Below, piece by piece: positions 12,425-25,700 of a DNA stretch of 64,000 nucleotides (position 1 is the stretch's first letter; every line of letters begins with the position of its first letter). A program made the position numbers and the translations under genes. The stretch is taken from the NCBI GenBank assembly GCA_012845835.1, contig JABAKD010000013.1:2329415-2393414 (forward strand). The letters are read 5' to 3'. Source of the stretch: Undaria pinnatifida (lineage: Eukaryota > Sar > Phaeophyceae > Laminariales > Alariaceae). The notes below the pieces were generated by a model that did no database searches, was not told the origin of the DNA, and worked only from the letters and a program-made list of their open reading frames with translations.

Positions 12425-12525
12425 GACGGGAAGGGAAGGGGAAGGGGGGGGGAGGGAAGGGGGGGGGGGGGGGGGTGGGAGGGGGGGGGAGGGAACGGGG
12501 GGGAAGGGAAGGGGGGGGGAGTCAA
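12425..12525. repeat. Poly-G/GGGGA-rich tract
   Basis: Almost continuous runs of three to fourteen G, interrupted by single A or AA. Confidence 0.85.
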
Positions 12526-12734
12526 TGGCTCCAGCCTGTCTGTCCTCCTGTGACCACGACTTACTTTTATTATGCAAACAGCAGCAACAAAAAATATGTC
12601 CATCACCAATCAGTAATTCGAACACGAGAACGATCGGTGAAGAGGCGGGGAACAGCACACACGGCAGTTGCCCACCTAGTCAGTGTACTGGTATACATTT
12701 TGTGACCGTAGTCAATCGTTATCGTGCAATGCAT

Positions 12735-12900
12735 AGGGGGGGGGAGGGGAGGGGAGGGGAGGGGAGGGGAGGGGAGGGGAGGGGAGGGGAGGGGAGGGGA
12801 GGGGAGGGGATGGGAGGGGAGGCGAGGGGAGGGGAGGGGAGGGGAGGGGAGGCGAGGGGGGGGAAAGCGGAGAGGGGAGGGGGGGAGGGGAGGGGCGGGC
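12735..12900. repeat. (GGGGA)n array, about 30 units
   Basis: Near-perfect pentamer GGGGA repeated from 12,738 to about 12,860, then degenerate. All long frames here (EGRGGEGRGG and its complement) are repeat artefacts. Confidence 0.95.
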
Positions 12901-13514
12901 GAAAGCTTGTGATAAGCAGCACGTTGTTGGGTCAGAGGAAGAGAAGAAGGGGGAGAAGGGGAAGAAGGGTAAAGTTGACCTCTTTAGATGGGCGTTCACG
13001 TTCTGGAGACACATTACTTGGAGTTTCTGTGGGACAATTTCGCAGTGCTGCCCATCCGGCACGATTTGGGTGAAAGGGAGGCAAGGAAAGATTAAGGAAC
13101 GGAAGGGAAGGGGGCGGCCGCGGGACGAAGAGAGAGCGAGAGGTGTTTGCGCCCGTGTGGCTTAGTCGTTTGTAGGCTGGCGATGGGGGGGGCAGTTGGG
13201 GGAGGGGGGGGGGGGAACAAGTGGCAAGGGCAACGGGGGGGCGGGGGGGGGTTGACGCCGTATTTGCCATGTTTTCAGGGTTGCACGTCGGTAGCGCGGG
13301 CGTTGTTAAAACAGGTATGGAAGTACTGCCGGGACGCCTTTTTTCTGGGCCTTTGCTTTGCTTCCGTTGTTATTTTGTTTTGTTTGACTTTTTTCTTATG
13401 TTTTTTTTTTATGGAGGGAGAGAGTTCTCGATGTGAGCGCACTATGAGCCACAAACGCAACACCCATGTACAACGACACAGGACTCTGCGAACTGTAACG
13501 AACCATTAGTAGCT

Positions 13515-13712
13515 GTGTCGTTCAGCTCACTATTAACTACCCTTGCAGTGTGCGAATTATGCTCAGCCATCACACAGCCTTACTGCGATATTTTTCGTTT
13601 GTTTTCAACAGAAACCGGTCGCGACCCGACCCGAGTTAAGGTGTTCGACACCACCCTCCGAGATGGAGAGCAGAGCCCCGGATGCACCATGACGGGGGAG
13701 GAAAAGCTCTTG
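13515..13712 (+). CDS. Alternative unspliced start of the IPMS first visible exon
   Basis: The exon 1 frame is open upstream to ATG at 13,515 and would add a 32-residue leader with RLFSTE just before the conserved part, resembling a mitochondrial presequence. Against it, TTTGTTTTCAACAG directly before 13,612 is an excellent acceptor. The choice decides whether the enzyme has a leader coded here or in a distant exon. Confidence 0.3.
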
Positions 13713-16700
13713 GTGAGATAAAGGCAGACATGCAAGGAGGCGTGGGAAGATAAAGGGTGGGGGGGATGGGGGCCATGGGGGCGGAGGGGGATACTCGTTT
13801 CCGCGCACGGCGGTAATCGTACGACGATAGACCCTCGCAACTTCTCTACATTGCCGGAGCGGAACACGTTGGGTTTTCACCGACCAGACAGACATGGCGA
13901 GCACGGCAGGGGAGGGCCTAGGTGGGGGGGGGGCGGGGGGAGCGGGCAGGGTTGTGTAGAAGGTTTACCGATCTGTCGGTCCGGGTACTGAAAGTATGGA
14001 CGTAGCGGTCGAGGGGTGGATGAAGGTGTTTTTTGTTTTGTTTTTTGCGCGTCTGCGGAAGTTGCACAATGCTGAGCGTGACAGCGGTGTTAGTCTAGGC
14101 ACGCCTCGAGTGCATGTCGACACCCTCGAGGCATGCTGTCGACGGTGTGCATTTTGCTTTTTTTTGAGAGCCCGTCTCGCTTTTGGTCGGCGCCGTTTTG
14201 GGGGGTTGGCTCACGCTCTACCCTCCCCCTCGCCCCTCTCCCTCCGATTCCCACTGCCTCGTGACCAAGGGTACGTACGGTATATGGGGTTCACGTTTTT
14301 TTTTCTTGCGGTGGGTCGGGGTCGGAACTCCCTGTTCATGGTCGTCTTAAGCTTTGGTGTTTTGTAACTTTGCGGTATGAGTCCGCGATGGAATCGTTAG
14401 CTAAGCTGCATCAACAAAATCGCCTAATGTAGGGCCACTCGGGCGAGTGGCCCTGGGCCACTCGGCGCGAGTGACCCAAACCCGGTAGTGAGACTGGGGG
14501 TACCTCCCCCCCCCCACCGTAGCCTTGGTCTCGTGTGCGTATGGTACTCGTGTGAGCTCGTTGTTGGCATGCCGGCAACGAGGCGTTCTCTTATAGGGGT
14601 GGTGGGTGTATTCCAACTATATTGGGTGCGGTATGTTAGTTCAGGCACTGTTTTTTGTCAGGTAGTTTCGGGCTGGCGACGCCCCTCAACTGGCATGCTG
14701 TACCCAATGTAGTTGTTGGAATAAATACCTACACCTATCCCTAGCCCTAGCCCTAATCCATTTTGTGTTTGGCGTTGTTGGTATTCGTTATAACCCTCTG
14801 GGCCGTGGGATTGGTCGTCCGAAACGCAATTTCAATTTGAGCTTTACAACGATTATTTGGGGGGAGGTGAGGTATAGAGCTACTCAATAGAGGACCTTCA
14901 GAAGGAAAGTATTGGGGCATTCCTACTGAAGCGTGCGTCAGTCTGACTGGGATGTCGCGTGTATGGTGTCCCTCCCGTGTAGGTGGCGAAGCAGCTGAGC
15001 AAGCTTGGAGTGGACATCATCGAGGCAGGATTCCCGATTGCGTCTCAAGGAGACTTCCAGGTGAGGAAATCAATGGATCGATGGCGTTGATTGGCCGATT
15101 CTTTTGGTGTTGTTGTCAATCGAAGGGTGACAGATTCGTTGAGGCGGTCGCGTTTATTGATCGTCACCACCCGTTCGAGCATCTAGCAACAATCCGCATC
15201 CCAAAGAAATCCCGATCAAATGTCGTACAGCATCCGATGTTTTTATTTATTTTTCATGTCTGACAATAAAAACGACAATATAAAACGTGTATTCAAGCGT
15301 GTTCTGGTCGTTGGCGGTGTCTCTCTATGGTCTTTTGCGTCTGATGCGCTGGTCATTTTATGTACCCTGATAGTGGTTTCTTGTATACCATGGCGTTACA
15401 CGTCGCTGAGCAGGCGGTACATGAGATCGCCAGTGTGGTGGGGAGCGGCAGCAACCCTCCCATCATCTGCGGTCTCGCGAGGGCCTTGGCCAAGGACATC
15501 GATGTGAGTCGCCGGTACCGTCGGCAATAGATTGTTGTTGTTGTTGCTGTTGTTGATGGCGGCGGCGGCCGCGATTGGTGTTGGTGTTGGTGTTGGTGTT
15601 GGTGTTGTCGGTATTGATGACGTTACTGTTGGTGTCATTTTTTATGTCGTGGTGATTGTTGTTCGCACGTTAACTCGTCTCTGTAATCTACCGCAGTGTT
15701 TACGACTTGGCCCGACTTCGACTAAAACGGTCGACGGTCCGCACTGTATCACTCACCGTTACATCTTCATTCGGCGAAGTTTGTTGGGCGGTCAAGATCA
15801 GGATTAAGGTTAGGGCTCGAAGTCAAGTATGTAACTTTCCCATCATCTTGTGGCGCGCGAAGGCCCTGACCAAAGACATCGATGTGAGCAACCGACGTTG
15901 TTGGTGGGAGTTGTTTCGTTGTTCTACCATTAGCTCGTTAATTTTTCCTAGTGTTTGCGTCTTGGCCTAGCTTCGAAAGAATGATTGTCGGCCTACACTA
16001 CATAACGCCTCATTACGTCTTATTTTTGAGAAGTTTCACCGGCGGTCGGGGTTAGGGTTAGGGTTAGGGATAGGCTTATAAAGGTCAAGTACACTTGAAC
16101 CGTTTTGTCGACACGGTCGGGACGTTTGTGCCGCCAGCAGGCGGGACAGTGGCATTAGCAGAGGCTTCGCGACTGGTTCCGAGCGCTTCGATTGGCCAAT
16201 TATCCGGTCGCCTTGGTTGGTCAGCACTGTTTTGGCGAATATCATTATAAAATAGGGTTCGCAACTCGTTTCGAACGCTTGATCGGCTTGCAAGGCTCTT
16301 CACGTTCATATCTACATGGATCTGATTGGCCAATTGTCCCGTGTAATTTGCTACTAACGATCGCTTTGGTTGATCAGCGCTGCGCGGAGGCGGTGAAACC
16401 GGCACGGTTCCCCCGCATCCACACGTTCATCGCCACTTCCGACATCCACATGAAGCACAAGCTTAACAAGACCAGGGCGGAGGTGAGCAAACATACATTG
16501 TCAAATAGTAACACATGTGAAAAAACGCCTAGGCCGGAGTATCACGCAGTTTGCAAAGGTGAGTACCGATGATCAATTTGTTCGAACGCACAGCGGACGT
16601 ATTTGGAATGCTTCTATAAAATCTGCTACTAGTATGCTAGCAGGTCGGTCTTTCGGGCCGCGTTTTAAGCCCTATTTTCTTTTTTTTTACAGTACAGCCC

Positions 16701-19700
16701 GGCCAACAAAAAGACTCTTACTACGTACAATTTGGAGTGAGCCGCAAGTTCTTTTTGTCACACCACCCTTGGAACAGCCTTGACTATGGGCTATTCTATA
16801 GGATGTGGAGTAGTGCTCGCCGCTGAGCACGAATTCTTGGTAATTTTTTGTCAGCGTCCGCCCAAAAGCGAGCCAGCACTTCTTTTTTGGGCACCCTCTC
16901 GTTGGCGGGCCGTTACTGTAATCCCCTTTTGGGCCTTCATAGGGGTAACATGTCGAAAAATGGGCCGTTGCAGCATCGACCACTCGAAAAGTAGCCCGGG
17001 CTTCGGAGGCAAGCTGTGTGCCTTGGGCTGCAATGTAAAGAGTTGTTCCACGCGCGCGCAGGCAGCATGATGACACCTGTGCTAGCCTTACGCACTTTCT
17101 ATTAGGCTTATTGTTTTGCCGCGCTTGGCCGGTTTTTTGGTGACTAAGCGCGGGCTCTAACAGGGATACGGTGGGACAACGGTCTTTGGGAGCGTCAAGG
17201 CCTCTCTTGGCCTCACGTATCAGGGCACTAGAGTCAGAGAAAAAAGCGGGGGTAAGATCTCTTCGAGAAGAGGGCGGTACAAAACAGGCGCTGTGAAGGA
17301 CAGCCTGGAATCTGCAGGGGAATGAGAAGGTCGAGAGTCGTTTGCGCCATCCACGCTGGGCTTGTGCTCAAAAAAATATCCATGCGTTCTCCCGTGATGT
17401 GTCACAGCCGTGCCTCCGATATGTCCGTGATGTCTGATGCCTGTTCTTCTACTGTGGTATGGAGTGGATGGCTTGGAAGAAAAATATATAGCACGGGCAA
17501 TCGCCAAAGTGTTACTACGAGGAAAGCCTGTTACATCAACCAACCTAAAATGGGAAACCAGGGCTAAAACTCCCATTGCGTAGGTTGTAGCAAGGGGAAG
17601 TGAAACATCTCAGTACTCTGTACACCAGATCGGCTGAGGTATCATTAGTAGTGGTGAGCGAAAGCGAAAAAAGGCAAAACGGAAATATTATTGTAAAAAA
17701 TGAAAACAACTTTTTTTCAGAATATCATTTCTTTGTTGCCACTTACGATGTGCCCCTGATGTGCTTCTGATGAATCAGTTCCGTACACCCGACATGTCCG
17801 TGATGTCCGTCGTCTGCGCTTCTATGTGATGTCTCTTGCGATGTGGCCCTGGTGTGTCCCCGGATGTTGCCGCTTATGGCTATTCGTGTCGACGGCGGCG
17901 CGATTTTGTTAGGTGCTGGACATCACCCATGACATGGTCACCTGCGCTCGCAATCACGTGGACGACGTGGAGTTCAGCGCGGAAGATGCCCTTCGATCTG
18001 ACTACGATTTCCTATCGGAGGTAGGTGATGGTTCATTGGTTGCTTGGTCTTGTTGGTTTGGTTCGGTCTTGTTGGTTTGGTTTGTCGTGGTTTGGTTTGG
18101 TTTGGTTTGGTTTGGTTTGGTTTGGTTTGGTTTGGTTTGGTTTGGTTTGGTTTGGTTTGGTTTGGTTTGGTTTGGTTTGGTTTGGTTTGGTTTGGTTTGG
18201 CTTTGTGTGGGTTCGGTTTTGATGTGGTTTGGTTTGGTTTGGTTTGGTTTGGTTTGGTTTGGTTTGGTTTGGTTTGGTTTGGTTTGGTTTGGTTTGGTTC
18301 GGTTTGGTTTGGTTTGATTTGGTTTGGTTTGGTTTGGTTTGGTTTGGTTTGGTTTGGTTTGGTTTGGTGTGGTTTGGTTTGGTCTGGTTTGGGTTGGTTG
18401 AGTTTGGTTTGGTGTGGTGTGGTGTGGTGTGTTTCATTTCGTTTCGTTGGATTGGGATAGGTTGGCTTGGTTTGGTTGTTGATTGATTCGTTTGGTTGGT
18501 TGTTTAGTTGCTTGGTCCGTAGGTTGTTCAATTGTTTAGTTCGTTGGTCGGTTGGTTGGTTTGGTTAAGACACCTTTCGATTGGACGACGACTTCTTACG
18601 AGAGGTGTGCCATGCTTGAGTGGTTGATTTCTGGTTGGTTCATCGTTGATTTATTCTGTGTGGTTGATCTGGTTGATGGGATGGGATGGTTTGTTTGTTT
18701 AATTTTTATTTATGGGTCATGGTTGGTCGACAAATTGGTTAGTTTTGGCAGGTTCCTGGGGCGTTGATTGTTTGATGACTTGTTTGCTGGTTGGTTTGGT
18801 TCGTTTTGGGTTGGATTGGTTGGTTGTCTGGCTGGGTGTTGGGTGGTATGTTCCATGGTTTGATGGGTTGGTTTAGTTGGTTGGTTAGTTGGGCCGGTTG
18901 GTGTTGTTGGTGTGTTGCTTTCGTTGCTTTGTTTATTTTGGGTGATTGGTCTGGGGAGCACGGAAAAAAACTAGCAGAACGCCACGCTCCTCTTTTCGAC
19001 ACTCCAGACAGTATTCGGTGTTTTAGGGTCCGTGTTGCGATTTATGTTGCTGGCGGTGGTGCTATTTGCTTCGAGTTTTCATCGTTATTGTTGCTGGCGC
19101 GACGTGATAGTGGCACGTTCTTACTGTTACGTACGCTGCTTTGGTGTGCTCTTTGTTTTCAGGGGCGCGTTGCAGTAAGCCACGTTTCCCGACTGGATGG
19201 GAAATTCTCACATCTGGCTACCCTGGATACAGGACTGCTGTTATCTATGTGACAGTAGTTGCCCAACACGCGTTTTGTAGTGAGCGGGCTTCTCATGACC
19301 GCGTTTGGTCCCCTCTTTATGTTCCCCTTTCTTAGTAGTCTCTTTAAGTGTTTTTTGCATCTGTTTGACTCCCTTCGCCCCTCCCGACTGTTTATACCCC
19401 TGTAATGGGGTTCTAGGTGTACTCTGTGGCCATCGCGGCAGGGGCTACGACCATCAACGTCCCCGATACGGTCGGCTATACCACCCCGAAGGAGTTCATG
19501 GGCCTCATGCACCACCTTCGCAGGACTGTCAGGTGCGGCGCAACCTTTTAAACCCCTTTTCTAAGTTTTTTTCTCACGTTTACTTCCAAGCTTCTGGCCA
19601 AGTCGTGGTCACAGGTGACGTCCCTTCTTCCCCCCGGTACGTGCGTTCATTTTTATCGCGCATAGGGTTCATCGGTCCCACTGCTCGTCGGCTTTGCATG

Positions 19701-22700
19701 TGTGTTGCTAACTCACGCTCTCGCGCGTTCCGCGAGTGAATTTTTGGACAACAAGTCCCTACAAGTACTATAGATAGTATCCACTCGGGGGTCTAGAACC
19801 GATTAAATCGACCTTAGTTTCGAGGTTAATCCACCAGACCATCTGGGGGTCGCCGACATCACACGTACGAGGTGGGCCGACCATAACACGTAGAGGGTTT
19901 CCTGAAGTTCTATCTCGTGAACTACTACGAATTCGAATTTGGAATTTGAAGCCACTGATCCTGACACAGCAGTACACGTGCAAAGAAAAATGGATATGAA
20001 AAGTTATGCCTTCTTCATAGTTCGAATCGACGAGATATCGGCGAAAACAAGAAGCAACAACGTTTTTTTTGCACTAAATCCCGTAGTAAAATCTTCGCCC
20101 TCGGTTAAGGTGGAAGCGGATGTAAACATACATCAATGCGGGCCCAAGAACGAGATCGACATCAGTTTCATTGCCCATTTCGTCGATCTTCACGAGATGT
20201 GGCCAAAACGAGATTCCATACATGTACACAATACAGGTGTAGTAATCATAGGAGTACCTGGTATAAGTAAAACGAAAAAATTGTGTTTACTGCGATGCCC
20301 AGCTCAATTTTGCGTTTGTTTTTTCTTGAATTTCAATAACAGATGAGTTTCAGTCGTGTTTCCATTTTTTTGGGTTGGGTCTTCGGTCAGTTCTCTGTTT
20401 CGGAATCGAAACCAGAACCCCGCAAGACACGTCTTGGTTCATAAACAAAAGCCGTGTCAAAGTCTCATGTACAATTTCGTAAATGGGCGGTGCGTGGCCG
20501 ATCTCCTGTTTTGACACGGCTTTGGCTGGCCCAGCTCGTATTACATCCTTGTTTTTGGGGTCACTGCTTCAGACGAAATTTGCGTGTGATGTTTTTTTGT
20601 AACGTATTCATCTGTCTGATAGGCTACTAACGGCGCAATACATTTTTTTCTCTTTTTACTCATCCCTTCTATTATCTCCGCACCCTTTTTTTCTCTATCT
20701 CCTTCCCGAGTTGCAACTCAGATCCGGGGTCACTAACCAGGCTCTTCTCCCCCTTCCCCACTACTGTGGGCGCCTTGCTGTTTATCGCGAGAAGACTCCA
20801 GACCTTTCTTCCCTCGTCGGCTCGCATAGAATTGCAATACAGCAGTACAATACAGCAAATGTCGCGCGGCACAGTGCGGTTCAGTACAGACCGGCACTGG
20901 GCATTGCAGCTCATCATATACAATACGGGGGCATCTATGGTGTTAAACAAGAACGCTGCCCGTGAGTTCGACCGAGCAAGTGGTCGATACTCAGCTTTGC
21001 ACCCCATTAGCAGGGGGGTTCCCACTAGGGCCGGTATGTGCCGGGGCAATATGCCGGCACTAATCAGGGGATCGACACTACTATATTCCGTACAAGGTTC
21101 CCCTCCCGGGAGTAAGTGCCTAGGGGAGTAGCGCAAGGACACGTTATTTTCACTACCGGACGCAATGGCCATCCATTTCTTGTTTATAGATCATACAAAA
21201 AAAACTTGCCCGGAAAAATAACGAAGTCGCATTTTACCTGCACAGTGCTTCTTGAGTGTACTCAATTGCAGTATTTTTAGCACTTTTTGGGTATACTCGA
21301 TATAGACGTGCCCACGACCGATCTGTTGTTGAGAAAATACCCACAGCACCACTTGATCACACACAAAACTTTTACACCGTATGATATGTATGGTTTCGAG
21401 AAGAGCGTCACAATTCGAACTCCAGCCTAGGGACCGCCAGGAAGCGAGAAGGGGCGCGTGTGATGTGAGATGCGGCACGTGTTGAGAACAAGGGAGCAAG
21501 AGGACAATAACATGTGACAAATGCTATGGCAAGAAAAACAACTCGCCGCCGTAAGGAGAGGATACAGCACGCGCACGCACATGGTCCTACCTGTAGCGTT
21601 TTGCTCTCCACACGTTGTTTGTTGTCTGCCATCTCCGATCTTCGCAAAAACCACAGAAAAATACTCGTGAAAGAACTGCCTCTGTGGACGTAAATGTGTA
21701 AGTAATGGCTTGGTATCTGAATTGCTACTATTACAAAGGTCCTATGTTTCCGCATGGATGGACACGCGCACCCAGAGCGGCAGCACAGCAGAAACGTGTG
21801 GTATGGTGGGGTGACAAACTATGACAGGCTCCGACACAAGCAACTCGCCGCAGCAGAGCAAGGACACGCCAAGCGCACATAAACGGTGTCACCTACCGCT
21901 GCTGCTGTGCGGCAGGGTTGTACGAGCTGGGCCAGCCAAGATCAGCTTTTTAGTTCGTCCGTTCATTAGCGCACCGTTTTTCGAATCTTGAGCTGAGATT
22001 TTGACACGCGCTTCGTTATAGTCTTCTCGAGGGCTTCATTACTGCACCACTTAATTTTTTTTTTTTCGTGCGTTGAGGCACATTTAAAAAAAAACGAAAA
22101 TTGGTTTTGGTCTTAACTGACGGGAAAAAAAAAAAAATGTGGTGCAGTAATGAACCCCTCGGGAAGACTACAATAAAGCGCGTGTCCAGTTTTCAGTTCA
22201 ACATTCGAAAAAACGGTGCGCTAATCGCACATTTTCGATCCTTCCCAAAACTAAGTGAAAGCCGCGAGGGTAAGCACGGTAGATGGAAGGAGCGCGAACT
22301 TGCTGTTTGCGAAATTGGCGTCAGCGAGCAGAGTGTCAACCAGATTTGACGACAAGGCCACTTGGAGGCGCGCGACGTGATAGTGGTTAGTTGCAATGAT
22401 CCCCTGAAGCTCGTAGATCCGGTGGCTGAGACAGCGGCGACGCTTTATAAAGTTGGCCTTGAGCTCAGCGGTCCTCCCGCGAGACCCCGCACAGCGGAAC
22501 GCCTCTGTCGAGCAGACATGCACGTTGCCGCCATGAATTCTGCGCGGGTCATGGGCAAGCCGCACGTGCGCTGACGCTTGTACTGCTTCGCTTGGGCGCA
22601 GTTCAAGTAGCCGACTCGTCGAGGCTGTTGACAGACTTCCCTGTAGGGGTGTCGCGGGCGGATGCAAGGGGGCAGGGGGCAGGGGGGTTGTGTGAGATCT

Positions 22701-25700
22701 CCATGCAAATACGAAAGCAAACGGGGGCGCAGGTAGCGCAGTACTCGCAGTACCAGTACGCGTACTCGTACGAGTACATACGAAGAGACAAAAACGCGAA
22801 CAGCTACGTAGGCGCGCTGCGGTTGAACGCGCATGTCCGCGCTGTTGACCGGCGAGCATACAAGAGCGACAGTGTTCGTACGTGCTTGCACCAACTTATA
22901 CGACGAAGAGTATGGTGGGTTCGCATACATAGATACCACTCTGGACGTAAATGTATGGACGTTTGGTATTCATTGTGATACCGTTCAGTTTTGATTGTGA
23001 TACAAAACAGTCTTTATATCCCAGCTCAAGTAGAACTACGTACGTACGAACAGTACTGCAAGCGCAGAAGAAACGTATCCAGCATGTCAAGATTACACAA
23101 CAGCCTACACACAAAAGAGACATCAGAACGCGCACAAACCAACGCACGTGCAGACAACAGCACAACCACTGTACGAGTACGAGCACCAATACAATTGCGA
23201 AGGACTTGTACGAGAAAAAACGAAGATAGTATGCTTGTACGTACTGCTGTAGGTTCGCGTACAGCAGCACATAGGTACCAATATGGGCGGAATTATAATG
23301 ACGTGTTGTTTTCACTATTATACACAAACGACCCTTACATTCCATGCCATACTGGCCCAATACTCGTACTTGCAGGTACCGCGTACGAAAAAAAACACAG
23401 CGTAAAATTAAAAAATATCGCGATTCAAAATTTGATATCTGCGAACACACAAAGCTTGCCGAACTTGTTTGGTGAGAGCACTGAAATCTCCTCCGCTGGC
23501 GTCGACCCTAGCAAGCTGTGGACTGTGTCAGCACTGGCGGCTTTGCCTCTCACGCTGTGTTGCCAGCTGGCCCTGAACGCATCGCTAACCGCGAGAGCCT
23601 CCTCACGGGTGTCAAACTGAGCAGAAATGTTCCTAACCGATCGATGCCCTGTCCTTAAGGTGAAGTTGAGCCAGAGCTTGTTCTATAATAGTGGACGTCG
23701 GACGTCTTCGTCCACGGGCTGCTTGTGCTTGTACCCGCAGGCGAGCTGGACGCCATGTTTCTCGCGCTCGTGTGGGTGCTGGATTGTGCTTGTCGCACGA
23801 GATGCGATGTGGGATGGGTTGTTTTTTTCCAGCTTTTGGTATCTTGTATTTCGCCGCATAAAAAACGGTTACTTTTTCCCGCTGAAAGCCCAATAAACTA
23901 CTCGAAAAAACAACGCATTGTGCGAACGTGCTCAATCAGCATACAACAGAGACGTGCATGACCGCTTTGGTTTGGTGATCAAGGGAGTATGCTCAGCTTC
24001 CGCTGATTCGTCGTCGTTCATGAGGTATGAACAGACGAACTAAAAAGCTGATCATGGCTGGCCCAGCTCGTAGCGTTGTGCTCTCCGCATGTTGTCTGCT
24101 GTCTGTCAGAGCGATCTTATATATATAGTGTTGCCTACCGCTGCTGCTATGGGTTAGAGTTGTAGTCTTGTGCTCTCTCGGTATGGTACGATATCATAGA
24201 CGAAGCACACCAACATGAACATGGATATAAGAATCGTTTCAGTACTAACATGATAATCAAACAATCCTTACACTTTACGCCGGCATGTCACTTGACACTT
24301 CAGAAGCAGCAGTAGCAGCAGCAGCGAGAGTTAGTGGCGTATAGGCGGGTAGAACATCGCAGGCTAGCGTTGTGCTTTCCGCATGTTGTCTGCTATCTGT
24401 CATCTGCGATCTTACATAAATGGTGTTGCCTACCGCTGCTGCTGTGCGGCAGAGTTGTAGGGTGGTGCTCTCTTGGTATGATACGATATCATAAGAAGCA
24501 CATCAACATGAACATTAGTATAAGGACCGTTTGAGTGCTAATCTTATATTCAAACGATCTTTATACTTTACACAGGCATGTGACTTGACAGAGGCAGCAG
24601 AAGCAGCAGCAGTGACGGGTAGTGGCGTATAGGCGGGTAGAGCATCGCAGGCTCCGGTCAAAGTAATCACCTACTACAACAGCAGCCACACGCGCATAGA
24701 GTTGCAGGCTGCTGCTGCTGCTATTAATAGGGGGCTGGACTGCTGCTGGGTGCTGTGCGGCACAGTTGCAACGTTGTGCTCTATTGGTATGGTACGATAT
24801 CAAAAAGAAGCACATCAACATGAACATACATATACGGACCGTTTGAATACTAATGTGATATTCAAACGATCCTTGCACTTTACGCCGGCATGTCACTTGA
24901 CAGAAGCAGAAGCAGCAGCAGCGAGAGGTAGTGGCGTATAGGCGGGTAGAGCATCGCAGGCTCCGATCAAAGTAGTCACCTACTACAACAGCATCCACAC
25001 GCGCATAAGAGTTGCAGGCTGCTGCTGCTAGGGGGCTGGACTGCTGCTGGGCGGCAGGATGGTAGCGTGGTGCTCTGTGAAAACATGAGAAAATGTACGT
25101 GTACCCTCTACGAGCAGAAAAACCCGGTTTGCATCCAAATCTTACGTGCGTACACGGGGGTAGGGGATCAGAAACCCAATCCGCGGGGATGTTGCGGAAA
25201 CCCGGGGATTTGCCTTCAGTGTGCGCAAGGCCAAAAAAGTTTAAAAGGCTTGCCACGCGCGACACACTGCACGGATCGCGCCCAAACCTCCGGCATCGTG
25301 ACCTCGACGGTCGAATTGTGCCCACCCCATCCGACGTTTCGGAAAAAGGTGCGAACACGAAGAGATATGCGCGAAGAAAAAATAAAAATGACAATTATGC
25401 GTATACTTATTGGGAATAAGGTTACTTTGGGGAGGAGTTCCACTTGTGCCAATCGACTTCGCCAACACTATAGAGAGCAGTGGCGCTGTTCAATCGGCAG
25501 TATTGAGAGCCCCCCGCTGGTGTGTCGTTCCGATGTTTTCTCGCGGCTCGCAGGGGCATTGATGGCGTGACGATCTCCGTCCACGGCCACGACGACCTCG
25601 GAATGGCGGTCGCTAACTTCATGTCCGCCATCGAGGGAGGGGCTCGTCAGGTGGGGCTTTTGGATACGCTTTCTTGTCGTTGTTGTTGCTGTTTTGGGGA

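Noticed and set aside
12294-13073. 259-codon Gly/Arg/Glu-rich ORF and its Pro/Ser complement
   Set aside because: Translation of the GGGGA array with no non-repeat domain.
13278-13314. Possible 37-bp micro-exon upstream of IPMS exon 1
   Set aside because: It has CAG and GTATGG borders and a compatible length, but 37 bp of sequence without homology cannot be supported.
17913-18531. Long ORFs of WFGLV and TKPNQ repeats
   Set aside because: Translations of the TTTGG microsatellite; only the first 108 bp (17,913-18,020) is a real exon.
22260-22570. Protein-like minus-strand frame in the left part of the TIR element
   Set aside because: Composition is plausible (basic and leucine-rich segments) but no motif was recognised and two frames are open; mentioned only under the element.
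24075-25075. CRISPR-like or satellite-borne gene in the ~300-bp repeats
   Set aside because: Units are contiguous, far too long and without spacers; frames are broken between units.
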